Below the pieces are notes generated by a model. That model had not been told where the DNA came from. It saw only the letters and a program-made list of their open reading frames with translations, and made no database searches. Positions 1 through 6,494 of a stretch of 9,950 bases of DNA are shown here, piece after piece. Both the position numbers and the translations under genes were made by a program. Position 1 is the first letter of the stretch, and every line of letters begins with the position of its first letter. The stretch is from an uncultured Desulfobulbaceae bacterium. GTDB lineage: Bacteria; Desulfobacterota; Desulfobulbia; Desulfobulbales; Desulfobulbaceae. The stretch lies in the NCBI GenBank assembly GCA_945787305.1, contig CALZIH010000104.1, forward strand, positions 1 through 9,950, given 5' to 3'.

Positions 1-83
1 AGTGGTACAAAAAAGGCTTTGATGAAGATCAGATGAAGGCAATCAAGGCTGAGGCTGCTGACAGGTACGGAGAAAAGAAATAA
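1..83 (+). CDS. C-terminal end of an unrecognised protein (partial)
   Basis: The frame whose codons begin at position 3 is open from the window edge to a TAA at 81-83. It encodes 26 visible residues, starting Trp-Tyr-Lys-Lys-Gly and ending Tyr-Gly-Glu-Lys-Lys. The tail is highly charged and probably helical. A strong intrinsic terminator follows 36 bases after the stop, which supports this being the real end of a transcription unit. Too little is visible to name a family. Confidence 0.5.
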   Translation, partial: WYKKGFDEDQMKAIKAEAADRYGEKK

Positions 84-118
84 CAAAATCTGCCGTTGTT
101 TGTTTAGAGTAAAACTGA

Positions 119-153
119 GCCCCGGTTTCCTTGTTGGGAATCGGGGCGTTTTT
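119..153 (+). terminator. Rho-independent terminator after the upstream gene
   Basis: A 12-bp stem (119-130 with 136-147, including two G-U pairs) closes a TTGTT loop and is followed by a run of five T at 149-153. The stem base is GCCCCG/CGGGGC, so it should be stable. It ends only 34 bases before the ATG of the next gene. That gene must therefore have a promoter in the short remaining gap or depend on read-through, and the hairpin could act as an attenuator for it. Confidence 0.85.
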
Positions 154-187
154 ATGGCAGAACACTTACCTCATGGAGTGGAAGAAC

Positions 188-820
188 ATGATGATCAAAT
201 GCAGGCTGTCTACGGTTTTTTTGGTATTGTTCTTGGGGGAAATTTTTTTGTTTTCCGGTACCGCCGGTGCGGCTGGATCGCTCCTGGCCGACGTTGTGTC
301 ATTGCAACTGGGATGGAATGGATATGTCATTGGTAAGCAACTCGATGGTGTGCAAAAAAAAGTTGCCGAAAACAATCCGTTGCAGGGAGCATACGAGGGG
401 ACCTATAAATTTGCCGATGCAGATTTGCATATTGTTGCCGATTTGAAGACAGACAGAGTGCTTGCCCTGTACAAGCAGAAGAAAAAGGCTGATAAACAAC
501 AACTCAAAGCAATGGTGGTTGAGCTTATGGGCCGCTTTGGTGAACCCACAACCATGGCGCATGACAAAATCCTTTACTGGGCATTTAATAAGCATGGCTC
601 GGTCTCAGAAGAGGCTTTCAACAAGGCCAAAAAAGTGCAGCAGACCACGGAGCTTGCAATTATTGCCACAGTAAAGCTGAATTCGGATATGGAGATAACT
701 CCGGATCCAGAAAAGGTTGAGGGCCAGGTGCAACAAGCAGAGCCTGCACCGGGCACAATCTATTTTATCATTACCTCGGATCCCCTGCTCAGGAGCTTTA
801 TGGGGGAGCAAACACAATAA
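188..820 (+). CDS. Exported protein of unknown function
   Basis: This encodes about 210 residues that I do not recognise as a named family. The N-terminus is a plausible Sec signal peptide: short basic start (Lys4, Arg6), a hydrophobic stretch at about residues 8-23, then Thr-Ala-Gly-Ala-Ala with likely cleavage after Ala28 or Ala29. A glutamate (Glu18) inside the hydrophobic stretch is slightly unusual. The mature part is soluble-looking, with a Lys-rich segment near residues 97-107 and a Pro/Glu/Gln-rich segment near 175-190. It has no Cys after residue 5 and no catalytic motif I can name. I chose ATG 188 because GGAG lies at 175-178. The frame stays open back to a TTG at 131, but that codon lies in the loop of the terminator hairpin. 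Function is unknown; periplasmic location is inferred from the signal peptide. Confidence 0.75.
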   Translation: MMIKCRLSTVFLVLFLGEIFLFSGTAGAAGSLLADVVSLQLGWNGYVIGKQLDGVQKKVAENNPLQGAYEGTYKFADADLHIVADLKTDRVLALYKQKKKADKQQLKAMVVELMGRFGEPTTMAHDKILYWAFNKHGSVSEEAFNKAKKVQQTTELAIIATVKLNSDMEITPDPEKVEGQVQQAEPAPGTIYFIITSDPLLRSFMGEQTQ

Positions 821-877
821 AGGCATCCTAAAGAACACCTTGGAAAAATGATTCTATCCGGTGCCGATTTCCCGGAT

Positions 878-906
878 TTGACATTTTCTTTATCCTCGGC
901 TATATT
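878..906 (+). promoter_or_regulatory. sigma70-type promoter of purA
   Basis: TTGACA (878-883, perfect consensus -35), a 17-base spacer, then TATATT (901-906, five of six matches to -10). Transcription would start near 913, leaving a leader of about 79 bases before the purA ATG. In the leader, GGACGGC (948-954) can pair imperfectly with 926-934 and is followed by T-rich sequence (956-964). This is a weak possible attenuator only. Confidence 0.8.
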
Positions 907-991
907 TCTCAGGTTTTGATAGGCTGCCGTGTCCAGTTGAGGGCATCGGACGGCCTTTTCTTTTGTAATTATCTCGAAACAGGAGTTTTTT

Positions 992-2299
992 ATGGCCAGT
1001 GTGGTGGTGGTCGGCACCCAGTGGGGTGACGAAGGCAAGGGGAAAATTGTCGATCTGCTCACGAATTATGCAGACTGCATAGTACGTTTTCAGGGCGGTA
1101 ATAATGCCGGGCATACCCTGGTGGTTGACGGGGAAAAATACGTGTTTCATATTATTCCGTCCGGAATCCTCTATGAGGATAAAGCCTGCATGATCGGTAA
1201 TGGCGTGATAATCGTCCCCGGCGTCCTGCTTTCCGAGATGGAAGAACTCAATGGCAAAGGGCTACCGGTGACGCCCACTCGATTGATGATCAGTGAAAAC
1301 GCTCACCTTATCATGCCCTACCATCAGATGCTTGATCAAGCCCGTGAGGCAGCGCTTACCAAGGGAAAGAAAATCGGCACCACCGGTCGCGGTATCGGTC
1401 CCTGCTATATGGATAAAGTCGGTCGGGTGGGTATCAAAGCCGGAGACCTCCTTGATCCGGCACAGTTCACGGAAAAACTCCAGTCAAATATCGAGGAAAA
1501 GAATTTTTATTTGAGTAAACAGTATGGTGCTGAGGCCGCTTCCTTTGAGGTCATCAAAGCACAGTTCGACGCATTTGCCGAAAAACTGGCCCCCTTTATC
1601 GGTAATGTTTCCATGGAGCTGGATAAAGCCAGACGGGATGGGCGGAATATTCTGTTTGAGGGAGCCCAGGGCACCCAACTCGATATTGACCATGGAACCT
1701 ATCCATTTGTTACCTCCTCCAATACCATTGCCGGTAATGCCTGTATCGGTTCCGGATTCGGTCCGGCTCACATCGATGAGGTTATCGGTATCCTCAAGGC
1801 GTATACGACCCGGGTCGGTGAAGGCCCCTTTCCCTCCGAGTTGCCGGAGGGTGACAAGGTGGGTGATGAACTGCAGGAGAAGGGCGGAGAATTCGGTGCA
1901 ACCACCGGTCGTCGCCGTCGCTGCGGCTGGCTGGATATGGTGGTTGCAAATGATGCCGTGCGGCTCAACGGTTTGACCGGCCTGGCAATTACCAAACTCG
2001 ATGTGTTGTCCGGCCAGTCTAAACTGAAGATCGGCCGTAAATATACAATTGAGGGCAAGGAATATAACTGTATGCCCGGCAATATACGAAAGACCGCTCT
2101 GGCTCAGCCCGTGTATGAAGAGGCGGACGGTTGGGATGAAGATATTACCAAGGTACGTGATTATGATGACCTGCCGCAGAAGGCCAAGGACTATATGAAG
2201 CGTATTGAGGATATTTCAGGTGTTGCGCCGGTTATTGTATCGGTGGGGCCTGATCGTGAGGAAACTCTGCTTTTGCGCAACCCCTTTGAAAAATCATAA
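992..2299 (+). CDS. purA: Adenylosuccinate synthetase PurA
   Basis: PurA joins IMP and aspartate using GTP to give adenylosuccinate, the first committed step from IMP to AMP, in the cytoplasm. The 435-residue protein is full length for the family (about 430). Visible landmarks are the GTP/IMP loop WGDEGKGK at residues 11-18 (Asp13 and Lys16 are the known catalytic pair), NNAGHT with His41, GTTGRGIGP at 129-137, FEGAQGTQLDIDHG starting at 222, and the aspartate-binding loop region TTGRRRRCGW at 304-313. The start is ATG 992, with AGGAG at 981-985 and a six-base spacer. It has its own strong promoter. The 130-base gap to rpoZ, which carries a candidate promoter, suggests it may be monocistronic. 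All expected motifs are intact. Confidence 0.98.
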   Translation: MASVVVVGTQWGDEGKGKIVDLLTNYADCIVRFQGGNNAGHTLVVDGEKYVFHIIPSGILYEDKACMIGNGVIIVPGVLLSEMEELNGKGLPVTPTRLMISENAHLIMPYHQMLDQAREAALTKGKKIGTTGRGIGPCYMDKVGRVGIKAGDLLDPAQFTEKLQSNIEEKNFYLSKQYGAEAASFEVIKAQFDAFAEKLAPFIGNVSMELDKARRDGRNILFEGAQGTQLDIDHGTYPFVTSSNTIAGNACIGSGFGPAHIDEVIGILKAYTTRVGEGPFPSELPEGDKVGDELQEKGGEFGATTGRRRRCGWLDMVVANDAVRLNGLTGLAITKLDVLSGQSKLKIGRKYTIEGKEYNCMPGNIRKTALAQPVYEEADGWDEDITKVRDYDDLPQKAKDYMKRIEDISGVAPVIVSVGPDREETLLLRNPFEKS

Positions 2300-2326
2300 T
2301 AAGAGCTGCCGGGGCTTGTCAGTTAT

Positions 2327-2355
2327 TTGAAAATGATTACAGAATAAGCTATTCT
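2327..2355 (+). promoter_or_regulatory. Candidate sigma70 promoter of rpoZ
   Basis: TTGAAA (2327-2332), a 17-base spacer and TATTCT (2350-2355) form a plausible promoter. The predicted start near 2362 leaves a leader of about 68 bases that contains the inverted repeat at 2384-2405. This rests on matches to consensus only. Confidence 0.5.
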
Positions 2356-2383
2356 ACGAAAAGAATTCTAAAATTTGAGATAT

Positions 2384-2405
2384 GTTGCAGGCCGTTATCT
2401 GCAAC
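2384..2405 (+). promoter_or_regulatory. Perfect inverted repeat in the rpoZ leader
   Basis: GTTGCAG (2384-2390) and CTGCAAC (2399-2405) are perfect reverse complements around an eight-base loop. The repeat lies just upstream of the rpoZ Shine-Dalgarno sequence GGAGA (2416-2420). No T-run follows, so it is not an intrinsic terminator. It could be a leader hairpin affecting translation or stability, or a protein-binding site. The role is not known. Confidence 0.5.
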
Positions 2406-2429
2406 AGTCATATATGGAGAAAATGAACT

Positions 2430-2711
2430 ATGGCTCGTATTACCGTTGAAGATTGTCTGGAAAAGGTTGGCGATGATAATCGATTTTCCCTTATTCATCT
2501 TGCAGTGGAACGTATTCGTCAGCATCGGGATGGTGAACCGTTTCTTGTCTCGGGGAAAAATAAAGAAATTGTCATGACCTTACGAGAAATTGCATCGGGT
2601 GAGGTTACCTTTGACAATATTTTCGATCTTCCTCAGCAGAGAAGAGCTCAGGATGCTCAAAATAATCCTGAAAGTGTCGATGAAGAGGGAGAAACTGCTA
2701 CTGAAAAGTAG
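2430..2711 (+). CDS. rpoZ: RNA polymerase omega subunit RpoZ
   Basis: The omega subunit wraps the C-terminal tail of the beta' subunit, aids polymerase assembly, and with beta' forms ppGpp binding site 1 in proteobacteria. The 93-residue protein starts with the conserved MAR-(I/V)-TVED, followed by NRF (residues 17-19), a helix with a VERIRQ-type Arg-rich face, and the signature LREIASGEV near residues 51-59. The acidic C-terminal tail is typically variable. The N-terminal Met-Ala-Arg motif, which is known to contribute to ppGpp site 1 in E. coli, is retained. GGAGA at 2416-2420 sits nine bases before the ATG. It lies between purA and dnaJ; spoT or gmk, common neighbours elsewhere, are not adjacent. 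Confidence 0.93.
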   Translation: MARITVEDCLEKVGDDNRFSLIHLAVERIRQHRDGEPFLVSGKNKEIVMTLREIASGEVTFDNIFDLPQQRRAQDAQNNPESVDEEGETATEK

Positions 2712-2732
2712 TTAGGGAGAAGAGAGCCTCAG

Positions 2733-2761
2733 TTGATGGTGAAACTGGCGGCTGATATGTT
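2733..2761 (+). promoter_or_regulatory. Weak candidate promoter upstream of dnaJ
   Basis: TTGATG (2733-2738), a 17-base spacer and TATGTT (2756-2761), each four of six matches to consensus. It sits in the 106-base gap between rpoZ and dnaJ. It may drive the dnaJ-moaC pair, but read-through from rpoZ is equally possible. I saw no CIRCE-type inverted repeat in this gap. Confidence 0.3.
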
Positions 2762-2817
2762 GTTTTCCCCTGTTTTTAATTGAAATTTTTCCTGTTTGTC
2801 AGTGTGGTCGAAATATT

Positions 2818-3954
2818 ATGAGCAGATGTTATTATGAAATTCTTGAGGTCTCCCGAGATGCCAACAACGATGTGATAAAGAAGTCATATCGAAAGCTGGC
2901 TATGCAATATCATCCGGATCGTAATCCCGGGGACACCGAAGCCGAGGCAAGTTTTAAAGAGGCTGCCGAGGCGTATGAAGTGTTAAGCGATGCGAAAAAA
3001 CGACAGATATATGATACCTACGGCCATGATGGTCTGAAGAATACCGGTTACAGCGGCCCGGGATCGAGTGAGGATATCTTCTCGCACATGAGCGATATCT
3101 TTGGCGACCTGTTTGGCTTTGGTGGTGGGCGACAGCGCGACCCCAACGGCCCCGTTGCCGGTGATGATCTTCGCTACGACCTTGAAATTTCCTTTATGGA
3201 TGCCGTACACGGGGTCGAAAAAGAAGTCGAAATCACAAAAAGGGAAACCTGTTGGACCTGTGAAGGTTCCGGGTCGCGTCCAGGGCATAAATCCCAGACT
3301 TGCCCCAGTTGCCGAGGCCGAGGCCAGGTCATTCGTTCCCAAGGGTTCTTCCAGGTCAGTTCCACCTGCCCCCAGTGTCATGGCAGTGGTCAGGTCATTG
3401 TTGAGCCGTGTACGGACTGCAGTGGTTCGGGCCTGGTCAACCGAAGCAAGAAGGTCAACCTGAAAATTCCAGCCGGGGTTGACACCGGTTCAAGAATGCG
3501 GCTTACCGGAGAAGGTGAAGGGGGGCGTAGAGGCGGACACTCCGGCGATTTGTATGTGATTATTCATGTCAAGGCCCATGAGTTCTTTCAGCGTGATGGC
3601 CAGACTATTTATCTCGCCTATCCTTTACCCATGGTTCGGGCCGCACTTGGCTGTGAAATTGATGTGCCGACCATTGAAGGCACGGCATCGTTGAAAATTC
3701 CTGCCGGTACCCAGTCAGGTCAACGCTTCACCCTTCGTAGTGAAGGGGTTGCCAGCCTGCGGGGGCGTGGCAAAGGGGACATGATCGTGGAATTGCAGGT
3801 ACAAACCCCGACCAAGTTGAGCAAGCGACAAAAAGAATTGCTTTGTGAATTTGATGACCTTTGCTGTGACCAGGAAGAAGAGGGCTTTTTTTCCCGTCTT
3901 TTCCATGGCCATCTTGGTCGACAGAAGAAAAAAGAAGAAGTTCGTGAGGACTGA
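2818..3954 (+). CDS. dnaJ: Chaperone DnaJ (type I Hsp40)
   Basis: DnaJ binds unfolded proteins and stimulates the ATPase of DnaK in the cytoplasm. The 378 residues have the full type I layout: J domain at about 1-70 with His-Pro-Asp at 32-34; a Gly/Phe-rich linker (about 75-110, with GDLFGFGGG); four CxxCxGxG zinc repeats at 145-152, 162-169, 184-191 and 198-205; and two C-terminal substrate-binding domains. The zinc finger separates it from CbpA-like proteins. The extreme C-terminus is lysine/glutamate-rich. No good Shine-Dalgarno sequence precedes ATG 2818, although the encoded start (MSRCYYEILEV) fits the family. moaC begins three bases after its stop, so the two are probably co-transcribed. 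dnaK and grpE are not in the window. Confidence 0.96.
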   Translation: MSRCYYEILEVSRDANNDVIKKSYRKLAMQYHPDRNPGDTEAEASFKEAAEAYEVLSDAKKRQIYDTYGHDGLKNTGYSGPGSSEDIFSHMSDIFGDLFGFGGGRQRDPNGPVAGDDLRYDLEISFMDAVHGVEKEVEITKRETCWTCEGSGSRPGHKSQTCPSCRGRGQVIRSQGFFQVSSTCPQCHGSGQVIVEPCTDCSGSGLVNRSKKVNLKIPAGVDTGSRMRLTGEGEGGRRGGHSGDLYVIIHVKAHEFFQRDGQTIYLAYPLPMVRAALGCEIDVPTIEGTASLKIPAGTQSGQRFTLRSEGVASLRGRGKGDMIVELQVQTPTKLSKRQKELLCEFDDLCCDQEEEGFFSRLFHGHLGRQKKKEEVRED

Positions 3955-3957
3955 GTT

Positions 3958-4443
3958 ATGACCGCCGAACCTGCATTTACCCATTTTGACAGTTCCGGCA
4001 ATGCTCGAATGGTCGATGTGAGCGGTAAGTGCGAGTCCAAGCGCCAGGCAACGGCCCGAGGACGAATCACGCTATCTGCTTTAGCCTATTCCATGGTGCG
4101 GGCAGGTTCAATAAAAAAAGGTGATGTGCTTGGAGTGGCTCGCATTGCCGGAATTATGGCGGCGAAAAAGGTCGATCAGTTGATTCCCCTCTGCCATCCG
4201 CTTGCTATCACCGGTGTCGATATTAATTTTTGTTTTCTCGATGACCAGCAGGCCATAGAGATCGAGGCGACCGTTGGTATCACTGGCAAAACCGGTGTGG
4301 AGATGGAGGCTCTGACAGCAGTTTCCGTTACCGCGCTGACCATCTATGACATGTGCAAGGCGGTTGATAAGGAAATGGTGATATCAGAAGTATGTTTACT
4401 GGAAAAAAGCGGTGGTAAAAGCGGTGATTTTAAACGTTCATAA
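3958..4443 (+). CDS. moaC: Cyclic pyranopterin monophosphate synthase MoaC
   Basis: MoaC converts the cyclic nucleotide product of MoaA into cyclic pyranopterin monophosphate, an early step of molybdenum cofactor synthesis. The 161 residues match family length. Visible motifs are MVDVSGK near residues 18-24, PLCHPL at 77-82, and GVEMEALTAVSV from 113 with Glu115 and Glu117. These are followed by YDMCKAVD with Asp131 and Lys134; the last two correspond to the catalytic Asp128/Lys131 of the E. coli enzyme. The start is ATG 3958, with GTGAGGA at 3944-3950 inside the end of dnaJ. No other moa or mog gene is near, so its pairing with dnaJ is positional only. Molybdenum or tungsten enzymes such as formate dehydrogenase are common in anaerobes of this kind and would be the consumers (inference). 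Confidence 0.97.
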   Translation: MTAEPAFTHFDSSGNARMVDVSGKCESKRQATARGRITLSALAYSMVRAGSIKKGDVLGVARIAGIMAAKKVDQLIPLCHPLAITGVDINFCFLDDQQAIEIEATVGITGKTGVEMEALTAVSVTALTIYDMCKAVDKEMVISEVCLLEKSGGKSGDFKRS

Positions 4444-4511
4444 AATTTCGCCCTTATGATAAAGTTAACACCAATTACGCTTTAAATAAAACAGCTCACC
4501 GGAGAACTGTT

Positions 4512-4874
4512 ATGAACGATACTGAACTGCAGAAATTAAAAGAACAACTTGAGGGAATGAAAAAGGACATCTATTCCGATGTTGAACAAACTCTGACAGA
4601 GATGAATGCTCAGTCCGGAAATATTCCCGACCCCAATGACCGTGCCAGCGTTGAATCGGATCGAAGTTTTGAACTGCGCCTTCGTGGTCGAGAACGCAAA
4701 TTGATGGAGAAAATCGATGAGGCTATTGCTCGCATTGAGGATGGAACTTACGGCATTTGTGATGATTGTGGTGAGGATATAGCCGTAAAAAGGCTTGAAG
4801 CCAGACCGGTTGCCAAGTTCTGTATTGATTGCAAGACCAAGCAGGAACAAAGGGAAAAGGAACAGGGACGGTAA
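4512..4874 (+). CDS. dksA: RNA polymerase-binding transcription factor DksA (short form)
   Basis: DksA enters the secondary channel of RNA polymerase and, with ppGpp, tunes rRNA and biosynthetic promoters. The 120 residues form a coiled coil (about 1-75) and a zinc finger with Cys83, Cys86, Cys104 and Cys107. It lacks about 31 N-terminal residues of E. coli DksA, but otherwise aligns without gaps. The coiled-coil tip residues Asp71, Asp74 and Ala76 become Asp40, Asp43 and Ala45. The ppGpp site 2 residues Arg91, Lys98 and Lys139 become Arg60, Lys67 and Lys108. True DksA function rather than a TraR-like variant is therefore likely. GGAGA (4501-4505) precedes the ATG by six bases. A TATGAT at 4455-4460 could be a -10 element, but no -35 is evident. 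galT starts six bases after the stop. Confidence 0.93.
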   Translation: MNDTELQKLKEQLEGMKKDIYSDVEQTLTEMNAQSGNIPDPNDRASVESDRSFELRLRGRERKLMEKIDEAIARIEDGTYGICDDCGEDIAVKRLEARPVAKFCIDCKTKQEQREKEQGR

Positions 4875-4880
4875 CCGCCT

Positions 4881-5882
4881 ATGCCAGAATTACGCAAGGA
4901 TCCTATCCTGGGACGTTGGATAATCATCGCCCAGGAACGCAGTAAACGACCCACCGATTTTATTATTGACGACATTGAAACCAAGGGTGGGTTTTGTCCG
5001 CTGTGCCCAGGCAATGAAAAAACTACACCGCAAGAAGTGCTTGTCTATGGCAGAGAAACGGGTATGCCGGTGAACTCATCGAACTGGCAACTCCGTGTGG
5101 TGCCTAATAAGTATCCGGCCCTGGTGATTGAAGGGGAACTTGATAAACAGGGGGAAGGGTTATACGATCGCATGAATGGCATTGGCGCCCATGAAGTGGT
5201 CATTGAAAGTCCCCATCATGAAGATCGTTTTTCCTACCTGCCGCACCAGCAGATGATGCTTACGTTTCGAGCCTTTCGTGATCGAATTCGCGACCTCTCT
5301 AAAGATCCCCGCTTCCGCTATGTAATGATCTTTAAAAATTTCGGTAAAGCTGCCGGTGCCTCTTTGGAGCATTCTCACTCCCAACTCGTCGCTTTACCGG
5401 TATTGCCGCGGATGGTGAAGTCCGAACTTGACGGCAGTCTATCCTATTTCAAGTATAAGGACAGATGTGTGTTCTGTGACATCATTCGCCAGGAGATACA
5501 GCAAGACGTCCGGCTGGTTTGTGAAAATGATTTTTTTGTCACTATTACGCCTTTTGCCCCCAGAACACCCTTTGAGATGTGGATTATGCCCCGAAAACAT
5601 AACTCTTCCTATGTTGAACAGGATGACCACTCTCTTTCCGCTTTAACCGAGATCTTTGCTGAAACCTTGCGTCGGCTTGATGCCTGTATACCCGGTATAC
5701 CGTATAATTTTGTTCTTCATACCCAGCCTCTCAGGTCGGAGTCGCTTGAACATTATCATTGGCATTTTGAAATAGTTCCCAAATTAACGAGTATCGCCGG
5801 TTTTGAATGGGGATCCGGTTTCTATATCAATCCAATGCCTCCTGAAGATGCCTGCCGGTATCTACGGGCGGTTGAGCTTTAG
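4881..5882 (+). CDS. galT: Galactose-1-phosphate uridylyltransferase GalT
   Basis: GalT exchanges the UMP group between UDP-glucose and galactose-1-phosphate in the Leloir pathway, by way of a uridylylated histidine. The 333 residues form the two HIT-like halves. The first half has CPLCPGNE with metal-binding Cys39 and Cys42, RVVPNKYPA near 72-80, and the active-site His-Ser-His-Ser-Gln at 164-168, where His166 is the expected nucleophile. The second half has a second pair, Cys196 and Cys199, then a WIMPRKH segment and HYHWHFEIVPKL close to the C-terminus. Ser replaces the Pro of the usual HPH; I believe this occurs in this bacterial/archaeal subfamily. No galK or galE is adjacent, so the physiological substrate may be another hexose-1-phosphate. 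It follows dksA by six bases and its stop overlaps the ribosome binding site of the next gene. Confidence 0.92.
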   Translation: MPELRKDPILGRWIIIAQERSKRPTDFIIDDIETKGGFCPLCPGNEKTTPQEVLVYGRETGMPVNSSNWQLRVVPNKYPALVIEGELDKQGEGLYDRMNGIGAHEVVIESPHHEDRFSYLPHQQMMLTFRAFRDRIRDLSKDPRFRYVMIFKNFGKAAGASLEHSHSQLVALPVLPRMVKSELDGSLSYFKYKDRCVFCDIIRQEIQQDVRLVCENDFFVTITPFAPRTPFEMWIMPRKHNSSYVEQDDHSLSALTEIFAETLRRLDACIPGIPYNFVLHTQPLRSESLEHYHWHFEIVPKLTSIAGFEWGSGFYINPMPPEDACRYLRAVEL

Positions 5883-5891
5883 GAGGAACCA

Positions 5892-6248
5892 GTGGCCGAG
5901 AAAAAAATACTCCTGGTTGATGATGAAGAAGGTATTCAGCTTCTCTACAGGGAAGAATTTGAGGATGAGGGATACAGTGTTGACTCCGCCTATAATGGTG
6001 AAGAAGCCCTGGACCGTTTTAAGAAGAACCCTCCCGATTTAGTCATACTTGATATTAATATGCCCGGTATGAATGGTATTGAAGTGTTACGGCAGATGAA
6101 GGAGATAAAACCTGAATTGCCGGTAATTCTTAGCTCAGCCTACCAGGAGTATAAACAGGACTTCGGTACCTGGGCATCGGAGGAATATATTGTTAAATCC
6201 GCCAATATGGATGAGCTGAAAGCCGCTGTTCATAAATACCTTGGTTAG
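5892..6248 (+). CDS. Single-domain response regulator (CheY-like receiver)
   Basis: The 118-residue protein is a stand-alone phosphoacceptor receiver domain with no output domain. The acidic pocket is Asp10-Asp11-Glu12, the phosphorylated aspartate is Asp54 (in DLVILDINMPGMNG), the switch Ser is at 81 or 82, and the invariant lysine is Lys102 in YIVKSA. The start is a GTG at 5892, preceded by a perfect AGGAGG (5881-5886). That sequence overlaps the galT TAG stop, so the two genes are translationally linked. No histidine kinase lies nearby, so its partner is unknown. It could feed a phosphorelay or bind a target protein directly. Phosphorylation competence is predicted because every key residue is present. 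Confidence 0.92.
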   Translation: MAEKKILLVDDEEGIQLLYREEFEDEGYSVDSAYNGEEALDRFKKNPPDLVILDINMPGMNGIEVLRQMKEIKPELPVILSSAYQEYKQDFGTWASEEYIVKSANMDELKAAVHKYLG

Positions 6249-6273
6249 TTGTATCTGTTGATAATCCACATTA

Positions 6274-6339
6274 CGGCGTCTGCATTTACCCGGAGTCTAC
6301 CCTTATCTGGAGTCTGGCAACCCCGAGTCTACGCTTACC
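6274..6339 (+). repeat. Four contiguous degenerate ~17-bp direct repeats
   Basis: Units at 6274-6290, 6291-6307, 6308-6322 and 6323-6339 (17, 17, 15 and 17 bases) tile end to end with consensus CGGAGTCTRCNYTTACC. The core GAGTCT is exact in units 2-4 and CGTCT in unit 1. They occupy the 246-base non-coding gap between the response regulator gene and folE2, about 155 bases upstream of the folE2 ATG. The unit is too short and lacks spacers, so this is not a CRISPR array. It may be an operator array or a decayed tandem duplication. The rest of the gap is AT-rich at 6381-6390 (TATATATAAG), which could be a -10 element without a good -35. Confidence 0.7.
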
Positions 6340-6494
6340 TAAAATGCTGTACGGCTTTTTCTTCAGCTTGAGTTCGCGAATATATATAAGCACCTGAACC
6401 ATTACGTACATCAGTGGAAAAGCGGACCGGATGAGGTACAGCTCGGTATCTCAAGGGAGGCTAAGAACCGCTGCCTAAATTTTCAATTAATAAT

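Noticed and set aside
131..187. Extended start of the exported protein at TTG 131
   Set aside because: The codon lies in the loop of the intrinsic terminator, has no ribosome binding site, and would add residues before a normal signal peptide.
922..964. Attenuator hairpin or purine riboswitch in the purA leader
   Set aside because: The stem is short with a two-base bulge and a 13-base loop, and no riboswitch consensus is visible; kept only as a remark under the promoter.
1768..2082. Antisense open frame inside purA and similar long shadow frames in dnaJ and glyS
   Set aside because: They overlap well-supported genes, lack ribosome binding sites and show no recognisable protein features.
5370..5384. 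Loss of the GalT active site because HPH reads HSH
   Set aside because: Both histidines (164 and 166) and the following Gln remain, and I believe Ser at the middle position occurs in this GalT subfamily.
6274..6339. CRISPR array
   Set aside because: Units are 15-17 bases, degenerate and contiguous, with no unique spacers and no cas genes.
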